A DNA stretch of 64,000 bases from Gimesia benthica (GTDB taxonomy: Bacteria > Planctomycetota > Planctomycetia > Planctomycetales > Planctomycetaceae): positions 992,001 through 1,056,000 of the forward strand of contig NZ_CP043930.1 of the NCBI RefSeq assembly GCF_009720525.1, given 5' to 3'. Numbering within the stretch: position 1 is the stretch's first letter; every line of letters begins with the position of its first letter. The notes below the pieces were generated by a model, which saw only the letters and a list, made by a program, of their open reading frames with translations, was not told the DNA's origin and did not search any database. A program made the position numbers and the translations under genes. Shown piece after piece: positions 20,163-30,000 of the stretch.

Positions 20163-20960
20163 TCAGCTGTTGACGGTTTTCTGGCCCATGTTGGCCAGAC
20201 CTTCGATGAAACGCCGTGCTGACAGATAATCGTTGGGTACCATGTCCCGGATCTGTCCCCGCAGCTGATTCTTCATGACCTGTGCTTCGTCATAAATCTC
20301 CTGTGAGATTTCCGAAGTGGCACCGGTCGAATCACGCAGTTTGAAGAGCTCCTGCATTTTATCGCGAGAATCTTTGTACTCTTCTCCCATCAACGCTTCA
20401 GGCCAGGCAATTTCCCCGGTCGCGGGATTCAACTGACTGGCACTCAGTGTCGTGTCAGTTTGCGTGAAGCCAGGCTCGTAATACACGGGAGTTCCGGTCT
20501 CGCGACGCTTCTCGTTCTCTGCTACCCGTTTCTGACGGGCGGCTTCCTGTTGCGCTTCCCGTTCTTTCTGTTCCGCGGCCCGTTGCTGGTTATAAGCACG
20601 CTGCGCCTTTTGAACTGAAACGTAGGTATCAGCAAGTTTCTTCTGGTTTTCGATATACTTGCTCTGAGCGTCCTGGTAATTCACCAGCGCCTTGGTGTGA
20701 TCCACCTGGGCCTGTCCTCGAGCACGGACCAGATCGGCCATTCCCTGATAACGGGAACCGAGTGCATCCACCGGAGAACCCCAGTTGCCGGTGTAGTATC
20801 CGCCATACCAGGGACTGTAAATCGCCGGGCTGTAGCTGCCGGGCCAGTAGTAAATATTGCTGTTTCTATACCAGGGACCTGCCTTCAGGAAATGACCAGC
20901 AGAAAACAGTGTTATGATTCCCAGTAACAACATGCTCATTTTCAAAGTGACTGTTTTCAT
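20163..20960 (-). CDS. Secreted coiled-coil protein of unknown function
   Basis: The ATG at 20960 follows GAGGTCG and starts a signal peptide (about residues 1-27). A Tyr/Trp/Gly/Ser-rich stretch (30-65) follows, then a long Gln/Ala/Glu/Lys/Arg helix from about 70 to 155 that looks like a coiled coil. The C-terminal part is helical and polar. The composition suggests a periplasmic or surface structural protein. I do not recognise the family. It is 15 bases upstream of fhcC and on the same strand, so it may head that transcript, although a functional link is not evident. Confidence 0.75.
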   Translation of the reverse strand: MKTVTLKMSMLLLGIITLFSAGHFLKAGPWYRNSNIYYWPGSYSPAIYSPWYGGYYTGNWGSPVDALGSRYQGMADLVRARGQAQVDHTKALVNYQDAQSKYIENQKKLADTYVSVQKAQRAYNQQRAAEQKEREAQQEAARQKRVAENEKRRETGTPVYYEPGFTQTDTTLSASQLNPATGEIAWPEALMGEEYKDSRDKMQELFKLRDSTGATSEISQEIYDEAQVMKNQLRGQIRDMVPNDYLSARRFIEGLANMGQKTVNS

Positions 20961-21147
20961 GTTCGACCTCAGAGCGGAATTTGAGTGTAGTTCACGTGAC
21001 TGCCCGAAATCTGATTCGCAGCAGACGGCTTGTGTGATTTCCTGATGAATCCGAGTGGAAATACTTGATTTTTAAACTCGGATCATGATATCAATTATAG
21101 CATAATGTTCTCGAATCTTTTTCGCCAGTCTTTCATCTGAAGGTAAG

Positions 21148-23295
21148 ATGAATTCTTTCTTATCCACAGACCACTGGTACTCGCAACGATCAGCTCCAGG
21201 AACCATGCTCATGCGTCAGTTACTTACTGCAGGACTCACTTTGGCGATCTGTCTGCTCGCGACTCCCCTACTACTTTCAGCCAGCATGGACGTCAACAAA
21301 CTGGTCCAGGAACTGAAAAGCAATAATGAGGACGCTCAGGCACTGGCAGCACACCAGTTGGGCGAATTGGGGCCGAGTGCGAAAGCTGCGGTACCAGCGC
21401 TGATTTCTGTCGTTAAAGAGGGTTCTGTAGCCGCCCGCAGTGAAGCCATCACCGCCCTGGGAAAAATCGGGCCTGATGCCTCAGCTGCCGTTCCTGAACT
21501 GGCCAAAGTTCTGCGTGGTTATTCTGTCATTCTTAAGTACAACACTTTGCAGGCCCTCCGCCAGATTGGTCCCGGGGCCAAACCCGCTCTGAAGCAGATC
21601 ATGCCTCTACTGGAGAGTAACAATTCTTACCTGAAGATTTCCGCCGCCTGGGCTGCTGCGAAAATCGATCCCGAAAATCAGGAAACCTTGAATCAGGTCA
21701 TCCCCATCCTGCTGGAAGGCTTGAATATTTCGATCAACGAAGTCCGCAATGATGCAGCACTGGCACTGGCACAGATTGGTGCCCCCGCAGTCAAACCATT
21801 GCTGACAACACTGAAACACGAACACGAAGCAAACCACAATCAGGAATGCCAGCAGATCTGTGATGTACTGGCCCAGATGGGGGCTGGTGGCGAATCAGCA
21901 ATTCCGACCCTGATCAAAATTCTGGAAAAAGTAGATGATCCCAACCTGGTCTGGCGAGCCGCACACGCCTTGGGAAATATCCGCTCGCAACCTGAGAAAG
22001 TTGTCCCCGCATTAACAGAGGTCCTCACAAATAAATCTGAGATCGTACGAGCGAATGCCGCTATCTCGCTGGGAGACTTTGGTCCTGAAGCCAAATCGGC
22101 TGTCCCTGCATTAACTAAACTGCTGTCAGATCCTGAACTCAATGTCAAACTGGACGCTGCCACTGCTCTGGGTGCCATTGGACCGGATGCAGCCTCTGCC
22201 GTCCCCGAACTGGCTTCTGCGATGCAGGCAGGTCCCGTCTCCCTGACACTCACGAGTGCCTCTGCTCTGGCAGCCATCGGTGATGCATCTGTTCCCGCAT
22301 TGAATAAAATGCTTCAGGACGATTCCCCTTTAAAATTACTGGCAGTTCATGTATTGGGCGAAATCGGTACTGGTGCCGGGGCTTCCATTCCGGAACTGAT
22401 CAAACTGTTAGATTCTACCGATCCTGAAGTAAAAATGTCCGCGATTACCAGTCTGGGAGAAATGGGACCTGCTGCGAAAAAGGCAGAACCTCAACTGCTG
22501 GAAATCCTCAAATCAGCCCAGGATCGCACCCGGAATGCCGCTGTCTTCGCCCTCTCCAAAATGGGCAGCAAAGCAGCTATCCCCGAGATCAAGAAACTCG
22601 CAGCTGAGTCATCTGATGACGAACGGTTACAGCTTGTCTGTGCCTGGGCGCTGGTCCGCAATAACCCCCATGACCCGGAAACGATTAAAACAGCACTCCC
22701 CGGTCTGACCAAAGCACTCACAGATGAGCGTCCCCTGGTCCGCCGAGAAGCCGCTAATGCGATTTCCCTGATGGGACCTGAAGCGAAATCTGCGATTCCT
22801 GCTCTGACAGCGGCGCTGAAAGAAGAAGAGAATCCACGCGTCATTCAGGAACTGATCACAGCCCTGGCCGAAATTGGCCCCGCTGCCGCACCTGCGATCT
22901 CTGCAATTGCCCCCTATCTCAATTCGGGCAATGTCGATCTTCGTCTGGTCGCAACTTATGCGATGGCCCGTTTCGGGAAAGTAGCCAAAGCGGAAGTTCC
23001 TCAGCTGGAGAAAACACTCAAATCCAGCAATAACAATATGGAGAATGCTGTCACCCTCTGGGCATTGACGAAAATTGATCCGACTCCCCAACGGGCTGAG
23101 AAAGCAGCTCCCGTGATGGCCAAAGTCGTAACCGATCATCCGAATCCGGATGCCCGTCTCGAAGCGGCAATCAGTCTGGGTGAATACGGGATCAAAACCC
23201 CGGAAATCAAACAGGCTCTGGAAGCCGCATCCAAGGATCAGGATCCACGCGTCAAAAAAGCAGCCGCAGCAGCTCTCAAAAAACTGAGCAGCTGA
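21148..23295 (+). CDS. Secreted HEAT-repeat protein
   Basis: A signal peptide-like segment (about residues 22-45) is followed by a solenoid made of roughly 15 or more HEAT/PBS-lyase-type repeats of 35-40 residues. They repeat patterns such as A(A/V)PAL, LGEIGP and (R/L)xxAAxAL to the end of the 715 residues. Such proteins usually act as protein-binding scaffolds, and no catalytic part is seen. Two starts are possible: 21148 after GAAGG, or ATGs at 21205/21211 after CAGGA, which place the signal peptide at the very N-terminus. An AT-rich hairpin lies 18 bases beyond the stop. Confidence 0.85.
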   Translation: MNSFLSTDHWYSQRSAPGTMLMRQLLTAGLTLAICLLATPLLLSASMDVNKLVQELKSNNEDAQALAAHQLGELGPSAKAAVPALISVVKEGSVAARSEAITALGKIGPDASAAVPELAKVLRGYSVILKYNTLQALRQIGPGAKPALKQIMPLLESNNSYLKISAAWAAAKIDPENQETLNQVIPILLEGLNISINEVRNDAALALAQIGAPAVKPLLTTLKHEHEANHNQECQQICDVLAQMGAGGESAIPTLIKILEKVDDPNLVWRAAHALGNIRSQPEKVVPALTEVLTNKSEIVRANAAISLGDFGPEAKSAVPALTKLLSDPELNVKLDAATALGAIGPDAASAVPELASAMQAGPVSLTLTSASALAAIGDASVPALNKMLQDDSPLKLLAVHVLGEIGTGAGASIPELIKLLDSTDPEVKMSAITSLGEMGPAAKKAEPQLLEILKSAQDRTRNAAVFALSKMGSKAAIPEIKKLAAESSDDERLQLVCAWALVRNNPHDPETIKTALPGLTKALTDERPLVRREAANAISLMGPEAKSAIPALTAALKEEENPRVIQELITALAEIGPAAAPAISAIAPYLNSGNVDLRLVATYAMARFGKVAKAEVPQLEKTLKSSNNNMENAVTLWALTKIDPTPQRAEKAAPVMAKVVTDHPNPDARLEAAISLGEYGIKTPEIKQALEAASKDQDPRVKKAAAAALKKLSS

Positions 23296-23312
23296 TTCTC
23301 ACAATCTGTTGA

Positions 23313-23348
23313 CATAAATCAACATCTCCGCCGATTTGTTGATTTATG
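23313..23348. terminator. AT-rich hairpin downstream of the HEAT-repeat gene
   Basis: CATAAATCAACA at 23313-23324 and TGTTGATTTATG at 23337-23348 form a perfect 12-bp inverted repeat with a 12-base loop. No T-run follows, so it may be a weak terminator or a protein-binding palindrome. Confidence 0.45.
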
Positions 23349-23600
23349 ACATCAGCAGTAAAGCCTCTGCTCTGGCAGCTGGATTCCAGTGATTTCGATA
23401 TTCAACGAGAGACACTTTCTACAAAGAACCTCTCGCTAAGGGTTTAGACGTAGACTACTCTCCAGTTTCAAAGTCTGCGCGAACCGATTATCGGTGATTG
23501 GGCCTTCAGCAGGTCACTGGCATGGATCTTGCGATTCTCTTACTACTGCAGAGTTAGAGAACCGGAAATCGAGACATCCTTTACCAGTATGGGAGCTGCC

Positions 23601-24866
23601 ATGATCACCGTTGCTGAAATCAACGACATCGAACGCCTGGATCACTTTCGTCTGGCGTGGCACGATCTGCTTGGTAAAACCAGGGGAGCGACCTTCGCTC
23701 ATTCTCCGGAATGGCTGGAACACTACTGGGCACACTTCGGAAAAGGGCTCAAATTACGTGTTCTGTTCGTCACACTGAGAAATAAAATCATCGGTATCGT
23801 GCCACTGGTAGTCAAACCGGTGGCAACACCGCTGGGCACCGTGCGCGTTCTGACCTACCCACTGGACAACTGGGGGACTTTCTATGGACAGATCGGTGGT
23901 AACTCGGCGGCGACAATGGTCTCAGCGATCAGACACATCCGCTCGACTCGACGTGACTGGGACCTGATCGACCTGCGTTATGTTGACCAGGAGGGCCACG
24001 ACCATCGGCGGACAGCCAACGCCTTAAAGTCGGTCGGTTACCAGGGCAGTTCGGCTCCCTGGCGTCGTTTGTCTCTGGTCGACACCAGTGATACCAGTTG
24101 GATCGAGTATCTGGCCAGTCGATCCCCTGAAGCCAGAGAACACATTCAACAGTCAGAGGAAATCACGGCGCGAGACGGACACGTTTCCTTTTACCGCTCA
24201 CGGTTGGAAGATCCACTGGCTCCTGGCTGGAATCCGCGCTGGGATCTCTGGTCTCAGTTTGAGCAGATGGATTTCCGACATGGGAATCAGACACTGATCG
24301 CCGGAGGCGCTCATACTCTCAAACAAAAGCTGGACTTCCTGCGGGATATCCATGGCCCTGCGTCACGCTCCGGAATGGCCCGCATCGATGCCTTGTTCGT
24401 CAATCATCGTGTCGTCGCATTTGCCTACGGCCTGCAACACGCTGCTGGTACCGATTACCTGGCCATCGGTCGTGCTCCTGATACCAATCCGGAAACGGTC
24501 ACGACTCTCATCTCAAATATGATTCAGCAGTCAATCCGGGATGGTGAACCTGCCGTGAACCTGAGTTTATTGGGTCCGTCTGCAGCCAGCATGTGGCAGA
24601 ACAGCGTACGACACAGTTACCGCTGCTCACATTATCCACTGACGGTTCCACGGTCACAATTATTGAGGCTGAATCGCTGGATGAAGCAACCTGTAGCCAG
24701 TCCCAAAGCCAATGGCAGTCCAGCAATGGTCAGTGACAGTCAGGCCTCTCGGGAAATCGAGTCGAGCATCGAGCTGGCTGCGATTGCGCCGGAGGACTGG
24801 CCCGAAGAGAACACTATGCAAGCGGAGCCTGATTCTGAGCGTCCTCCCTTTCGCATTGTCGGCTGA
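23601..24866 (+). CDS. GNAT-type acyltransferase-like protein (CelD/BcsL group)
   Basis: I chose the ATG at 23601, which follows GGGAG at good spacing. The frame is open further upstream to 23529. The N-terminal part (ITVAEINDIERLDHFRLAWHDLL, read in two stretches) and the FAHSPEWLEHYWAHFG region match the acetyltransferase domain often called CelD/cellulose biosynthesis in planctomycetes and proteobacteria. The middle holds a second acyltransferase half with RIDALFVNHRVVAFAYGL. The C-terminus is a polar tail. These enzymes modify polysaccharides or amino groups with acyl chains. The substrate is unknown here. Confidence 0.75.
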   Translation: MITVAEINDIERLDHFRLAWHDLLGKTRGATFAHSPEWLEHYWAHFGKGLKLRVLFVTLRNKIIGIVPLVVKPVATPLGTVRVLTYPLDNWGTFYGQIGGNSAATMVSAIRHIRSTRRDWDLIDLRYVDQEGHDHRRTANALKSVGYQGSSAPWRRLSLVDTSDTSWIEYLASRSPEAREHIQQSEEITARDGHVSFYRSRLEDPLAPGWNPRWDLWSQFEQMDFRHGNQTLIAGGAHTLKQKLDFLRDIHGPASRSGMARIDALFVNHRVVAFAYGLQHAAGTDYLAIGRAPDTNPETVTTLISNMIQQSIRDGEPAVNLSLLGPSAASMWQNSVRHSYRCSHYPLTVPRSQLLRLNRWMKQPVASPKANGSPAMVSDSQASREIESSIELAAIAPEDWPEENTMQAEPDSERPPFRIVG

Positions 24867-24893
24867 TCAACGCTGAATCAGGAAGTCTGAAGA

Positions 24894-26459
24894 TCACTCC
24901 GGATTGGGGGCGAACTTGACAACCATCAGGGTACGGTCGTCACCATCATTCCCCCCTTCGAGGTGTTGCTGCAACTTGGACCAGATCCCACGCATCACTT
25001 CGTCTGCGGTATCTTCAATGTGATTTTCCAGGACCTTCATGATGCCATCAGAGCGGAACATTTTCCGTTCGCTGCTCATAGCTTCGCTGATTCCATCGCT
25101 GAAACCGACAATGATGTCATTCTTGCAGATCGGAATGACGGAATAGTCGTAATCGTTTGATTCCGTGACTCCCAGTAGCATTCCGTGAGAGGTCAGAGTG
25201 GTGATCTTCCCTTTGTGAACCCAGAAGGGCGCCGGATGTCCCGCGTTGGTGTAAGTAAACGTCCGGGCCCGGGTATCGATCACGCCGTATAGCATACTCA
25301 TGAACTGATGTGGCAGCGAAGTATGATACAGCGCTGTGTTAATGCGGCTGATGACATGCTTCGTATCTCGGGCCTGTTCAATTGGCCCTTCTGTCAATGT
25401 GCGTAAAGCACCACGAACGGATGCCATGACCACCGCAGCCGGGATACTGTCTCCCGAAGCGTCTCCCAGCGCGAAACAGGTCACATGCGGAGAGAGGGGA
25501 ATGAATTCACAGAGATCGCCCCCGACTTCGTGATGACTGATCGACTGAACTGCTGCCTGGAACTCGCGATCCCAGTCACGTTCCAGAGCCAGTTCGACAG
25601 GAAACGATTCTGAAATCACCTTCAACTCTTTCTTGAGTCGCAGCTGATTCTGACTTTCTTTGAGTAATACAGCCCGTTCCAGAATGGTACTGACCTGGGC
25701 GCCAATAGATTTCAGAATATGGACATCGCGTTCATTGAGATGTCGGGCCCGTCGATCGAAGGCCCATAGAGTTCCAAAGGGGCCCGTTTCCGACTGCACC
25801 GACACACAGACGCCCGTCAGGCATCCCTCAGGCAACCAGTCGGCCAGTTCCGGATTCTCGTGCCGATTCACAATCAGGGCATCGTGTGCGAACGCTTCCA
25901 GATCAGGGGGGGATTCTTTCAGTTTCCGGCGATGAAAGGGAATCTCAAATGTATGCAGACAATACTGGACGCGGAGCGAGAGTTGATTCGATTCCGAATT
26001 CAACAGGAAAAAGCCCGCAGCCCGAAATCCAGTCAGTTGCAGAGCTGCTTCCAGCAGTTTCTGAAGCGCGTCCTGCAGTCCCTCCTGGCGGGTAACCGAG
26101 AGGCCGACATCCATCAGCGTAGTGACTTCGCGATTCTTCAGCTCAAGCGAGGAGCCCATGGTTTCAATCTTGGAGATTAATCCGCCTACCAATTCAGCCA
26201 GCTTGATTGCCGTCACAAACATGTGATCATTGGCAGTCTCAGAAGGCAGCGTCAGGTAAAGGTATCCCAGGGTCCGCTTGCCGTCTTCAATCGATTCGTA
26301 CCAGCAGTATTTCGCGTTCTGACAGAGTTCCGCTTCCAGAGATTTGCGTTCTCCCGGCTTGGCGGGCGTAAAATGCAACGGCCAGCCGGTGATCTCCGTA
26401 AACTGGTCACAGAGACCATGTATCCAATCCAGAGGTTGCGCGGTGAGTACCTGTTCCAT
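24894..26459 (-). CDS. GAF-domain serine phosphatase of the RsbU/SpoIIE type
   Basis: A PP2C-like phosphatase that would dephosphorylate a Ser/Thr-phosphorylated anti-sigma antagonist. The N-terminal 110 residues are unassigned, a GAF sensor domain covers about 112-265, and a phosphatase domain covers about 300-515. The metal-binding motifs are visible: EVGGDLCEF, LGDASGDSIPAA, GFSDGISEA and DDRTLMVV. The ATG at 26459 follows AGGTG. The ligand for the GAF domain is unknown, and no partner anti-sigma factor or STAS gene is next to it. A short palindrome lies about 105 bases upstream of the start. Confidence 0.88.
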   Translation of the reverse strand: MEQVLTAQPLDWIHGLCDQFTEITGWPLHFTPAKPGERKSLEAELCQNAKYCWYESIEDGKRTLGYLYLTLPSETANDHMFVTAIKLAELVGGLISKIETMGSSLELKNREVTTLMDVGLSVTRQEGLQDALQKLLEAALQLTGFRAAGFFLLNSESNQLSLRVQYCLHTFEIPFHRRKLKESPPDLEAFAHDALIVNRHENPELADWLPEGCLTGVCVSVQSETGPFGTLWAFDRRARHLNERDVHILKSIGAQVSTILERAVLLKESQNQLRLKKELKVISESFPVELALERDWDREFQAAVQSISHHEVGGDLCEFIPLSPHVTCFALGDASGDSIPAAVVMASVRGALRTLTEGPIEQARDTKHVISRINTALYHTSLPHQFMSMLYGVIDTRARTFTYTNAGHPAPFWVHKGKITTLTSHGMLLGVTESNDYDYSVIPICKNDIIVGFSDGISEAMSSERKMFRSDGIMKVLENHIEDTADEVMRGIWSKLQQHLEGGNDGDDRTLMVVKFAPNPE

Positions 26460-26564
26460 TACACCTGATCCAAGACGACGAAACTGAGATGAGTCGTTCG
26501 AGCACGGAATGCTCCTTCGTCTTGTATCGGCCGCTATTCCCTCCTGGCCTTGACGCCTGTCTGA

Positions 26565-26579
26565 CTGTAACGGTTACAG
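26565..26579. promoter_or_regulatory. Palindrome upstream of the phosphatase gene
   Basis: The arms CTGTAAC and GTTACAG flank a single central G. It could be an operator for the minus-strand phosphatase gene that starts at 26459, or chance; no regulator gene is adjacent. Confidence 0.3.
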
Positions 26580-26655
26580 CGGTTAAGCACGCTGAATTCA
26601 CTTCAGAATCAGGAAATCCCCACGTTCGATTGAACTTGAGTCGAGCAATTTCCTG

Positions 26656-28227
26656 TTAGCGGTAGCGTTCGATGATCGCACATCCGCAGGAGTCACTCCA
26701 GACGTTAACCGAAGTACGACACATGTCCAGTACGCGGTCGACAGCGATAATCACGCCTTGCGCTTCCAGTGGAAGTCCCACCGCCTGCAGTACAATCGCC
26801 ATCATCACCAGGCCAGCGTGGGGAATACCGGCAGCCCCGATACTTGCCAGTAACGCGGTAATCGCCACCAGGATTTGCTGCTGGACAGGTAACACTTCGC
26901 CCGAGTAAGCCTGTGCGATAAAGAGGACTGCAACCGCTTCATAGAGCGCCGTTCCATCCATATTAATCGTCGCACCCAGAGGCAGCACGAACGAGCTGAC
27001 CTCATTCGAGACTCCCGCATTTTCCTCAACACAGCTGATCGTCAGTGGCAGTGTTCCATTTGAGGAGGCTGTCGAGAAGGCGGTCATCAACGCCGGGCCC
27101 ATTGCCCGGGCAAATTCCAGGGGAGAACGCCGTGCAATAAATTTCAGGAGACAAGGCAAGATAACAGCCGCATGTATCAATAGAGCTAACAGTACTGCAA
27201 CCATATACCAGCTGAGAGTCTTGAAGATTTCAATCCCCTGAGAAGATACGGCATAAATCATGAAAGCCAGCACACCAATCGGAGCCAGACTGATAATAAA
27301 CATGGTCATCCGCATCATGACTTCAAAGCCGGCCTGAAAAATATCAGTCAGCACTTTCGCATGTTTCCCTCCGACCAGAATGATGAAGATCCCGGACAGG
27401 ATGCTGAATGAAATGATCGAAAGGAATTCCCCTTCCCCCAAAGAGTGGATAATGTTGGTGGGAATCAGCCGATCGACCATATCGATAAAGATAGAACTGA
27501 TCGACTCCTGCCCTGAAGACAACGAGCCACTGCCACCAGGCAATTCAGCGCCAATTCCGGGGCGTATCAGATTCACCACAAAAATCCCGGTAAAAATTGC
27601 CAGCAGACTGGTGGAGAGATAATATAACAGCGTTTTGGAAAACATGGCACCAAACCGGGTGGCATTCCCCAGGCTGGCGATTCCGGTGATCAGGGAAGTC
27701 ACAATCAGAGGAATGGTCACCATCTTCAATAGACGTAAAAACAGATCGCCAACCCATTTGGAAATCGCCATCACTTTTTGACTGATTGTATTCCCGAAGA
27801 GTTCGAATTCCGTCTTCCACTGTGGATACTTCGCGACCAGTTCCTCTCCGTTCGCTGCAGAATAGGTGGTGACCGTAACTTTTTTATCGACGGTACGGGT
27901 ATAAGTCAGATGGACTTCATGTGCGGAGTCGACGATATGAATCATGCGTCCTTTGACTTCAAATGTCTTGGGCTTTTCGAGATCGCCTGCCACAAACTGT
28001 TTTCTGAGCTCCGGGTAGCGTTTCAATAACGCTTCCTCGTCGGGAAATTCCAGCGTTTGTGGAGCCTGTTCCGCTTGCTGCTGCACCACCTTATAGCCGC
28101 CATCCTGCGGACTGACAGTCAGTGTGAGACCGACCAGTGGTTCTTCCCCGGGATTGAATAGAAACCCCAATACGGTCCCAAGGATTAATGCAATCAGAAT
28201 CTGATAATGCAGTGGCAGGCTCTTCAT
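26656..28227 (-). CDS. Dicarboxylate/amino acid:cation symporter with an inserted domain
   Basis: A glutamate/dicarboxylate transporter of the DAACS (SDF) family in the inner membrane. Family signatures are the HP1-like FSTASSNGTLPLT, NMDGT in the seventh helix, ASIGAAGIPHAGLVMM (HP2) and DRVLDMCRTSVNVW in the last helix. Between the first helix (residues 9-25) and the next transmembrane region (from about 150) sits a soluble stretch of about 115 residues that ordinary members lack. It is predicted to be extracytoplasmic or periplasmic by position. The substrate cannot be told from the sequence. It starts with ATG at 28227. Confidence 0.9.
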   Translation of the reverse strand: MKSLPLHYQILIALILGTVLGFLFNPGEEPLVGLTLTVSPQDGGYKVVQQQAEQAPQTLEFPDEEALLKRYPELRKQFVAGDLEKPKTFEVKGRMIHIVDSAHEVHLTYTRTVDKKVTVTTYSAANGEELVAKYPQWKTEFELFGNTISQKVMAISKWVGDLFLRLLKMVTIPLIVTSLITGIASLGNATRFGAMFSKTLLYYLSTSLLAIFTGIFVVNLIRPGIGAELPGGSGSLSSGQESISSIFIDMVDRLIPTNIIHSLGEGEFLSIISFSILSGIFIILVGGKHAKVLTDIFQAGFEVMMRMTMFIISLAPIGVLAFMIYAVSSQGIEIFKTLSWYMVAVLLALLIHAAVILPCLLKFIARRSPLEFARAMGPALMTAFSTASSNGTLPLTISCVEENAGVSNEVSSFVLPLGATINMDGTALYEAVAVLFIAQAYSGEVLPVQQQILVAITALLASIGAAGIPHAGLVMMAIVLQAVGLPLEAQGVIIAVDRVLDMCRTSVNVWSDSCGCAIIERYR

Positions 28228-28406
28228 GAAACACCAATTTCCCTATTTCACGTTACAATGACTCACCAGACCACGTTCAGATTTTTAAGACCGCTCAGCA
28301 GCGCGATCAACAACACACGGACCATGACCAGAGGCTCAGAAGGGATCCTCTGGCTGGTCCGGAAATACCTGATTCAGTGGTTTTCATCCCGATTATTTTG
28401 TCGGGC

Positions 28407-29606
28407 TTAGCTGCGAGCGCAATCGCAGTTGAACGGTAGCCAGGCCCCGTTTTCCTTGCTGCTGGCTACAGACTGCTCAATAAAGAACATTCCTTCCACC
28501 CCATCATAAACGTTGGGATAGATCGTATTTTTCGGTTCGAAGGATTCGCCCGTAATCCGACTGATCATGGCGTCAAAAGCAGAGCGATAGATGTTGGCAA
28601 ATGCTTCGAAGAAAGCTTCCGGGTGCCCTGCCGGCAGACGGCAGGCAGCAGCTCCGCTTTCGTTCATGAATGGAGCATTGGGATCACGGGTGTAAATCGC
28701 GTGTGGCTGACCGTTACGACGGACGATCATCTGGTTAGGCTCTTCCTGTCTCCAGGACAGAGCGCCTTTGGTGCCGTCGATTTCGATGAACAGATCGTTT
28801 TCGCGACCATGCGAAATCTGGCTGGCGGTAACAGTTCCCAGAGCTCCGTTCTGGAACCGGATCACAGCATGACCGTAATCATCCAGCTGACGACCGGGGG
28901 CGAAAATCTTCAGGTTACAGGAGATCTCAGCCGGCAAAAGTCCGGTCATGTAGCGTCCCAGGTTATAGGCATGAGTGGCGATATCACCAAAGGCCCCAGC
29001 AGCTCCGGATTTTGAAGGGTCGGTACGCCAGGCAGCCTGTTTCTGATCTTCTTGCTCAATACGTTTCCGCAACCAGCCCTGAATATAATTCGAACGAACT
29101 GCCTGAATTTCACCAAATTCTCCGTTCAGGATCATTTCCCGAGCCATCCGGACCAGCGGGTATCCGGTGTAATTATGGCTGACGGCAAAAACCACGCCCG
29201 ACTTTTCAACCAGGCCTTTCAGTTCTTCTGCCTGGGCCAGGTCAAAGGTCATTGGTTTATCGCAGATCACATTGAACCCCGCCTCCACAGCTGCCTTAGC
29301 GATGGGGAAATGTGTAAAGTTCGGGGTGGCGATACTGATGAAATCGATCCGCTGATCTTCGGGCAAAGCGGACTCTTTCTCAATCAGTTCTTCAATTGAG
29401 CCGTAAGCCCGTTCGGGAGGAATGTCATAAGCAGGTGCCGATGCTTTCGCTTTCTCCGGATTGGAAGACAAGGCCCCCGCTACCAGTTCGGCCCGGTTAT
29501 CCAGACAGGCAGCAATGGAATGCACACGGCCGATAAACGAACCCTGGCCCCCGCCAACAAGTGCCATTCGTAATTTACGATTGAGTTGACCGTTCATTGT
29601 TTCCAT
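28407..29606 (-). CDS. Gfo/Idh/MocA-family NAD(P)-dependent oxidoreductase
   Basis: The N-terminus has a Rossmann fold (MALVGGGQGSFIG), then ATPNFTHFPIAKAA and the cofactor-site CDKPMTF in place of the usual EKP motif. The C-terminal half follows the family pattern (RSNYIQGWL, GDIATHAYNLGRYM). There is no signal peptide, so it is cytoplasmic, unlike many planctomycete Tat-exported members. Such enzymes oxidise or reduce sugars and inositols. The substrate is unknown. The ATG at 29606 follows GGGGAGG. It is a single gene, divergent from the gene at 30001. Confidence 0.87.
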   Translation of the reverse strand: METMNGQLNRKLRMALVGGGQGSFIGRVHSIAACLDNRAELVAGALSSNPEKAKASAPAYDIPPERAYGSIEELIEKESALPEDQRIDFISIATPNFTHFPIAKAAVEAGFNVICDKPMTFDLAQAEELKGLVEKSGVVFAVSHNYTGYPLVRMAREMILNGEFGEIQAVRSNYIQGWLRKRIEQEDQKQAAWRTDPSKSGAAGAFGDIATHAYNLGRYMTGLLPAEISCNLKIFAPGRQLDDYGHAVIRFQNGALGTVTASQISHGRENDLFIEIDGTKGALSWRQEEPNQMIVRRNGQPHAIYTRDPNAPFMNESGAAACRLPAGHPEAFFEAFANIYRSAFDAMISRITGESFEPKNTIYPNVYDGVEGMFFIEQSVASSKENGAWLPFNCDCARS

Positions 29607-30000
29607 TGAAGCATTCCTCCCCTTGTTGATTCATTCCAGACCCGTGCAATAAGACGAGTTAGAGTTGAGCTGCGAAATGTTGAATCCCACCAGTCGAAGT
29701 GACCAGCTACGTACAAAGCAGCATACTTTTGACGGTTCGGAATTACAACCAAAGTGATTTTCAGGGCGTATTTTCAAGCCAGACCCCGTAAATTTACATC
29801 CCGTTTCCATCTCAGCTTTCACAGCAATCATGTCTGGCAGAATGCGGGACTCTTGGATACAATTTGAGATAACTGTATTTAGTTCAGACCAGAACAGTCG
29901 GTACGCCGAATAATCTGGTACCTGTTTTTGCATTTAATGAGGGACTCGTGCGTCGGGCTGCACCAGAATCCCGAGTTCAAACACACATGGGGAGGCAATT
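29607..30000. other. Divergent intergenic region
   Basis: About 390 bases between two divergent genes, presumably holding both promoters. A 100-codon minus-strand frame at 29631-29933 is present, but it has unusual composition (many Cys and Ser, no pattern) and no ribosome site, so I do not call it. Confidence 0.5.

Noticed and set aside
29631-29933. Minus-strand 100-codon ORF between divergent genes
   Set aside because: No ribosome site and no pattern; it would lie inside the promoter region of the two neighbours.
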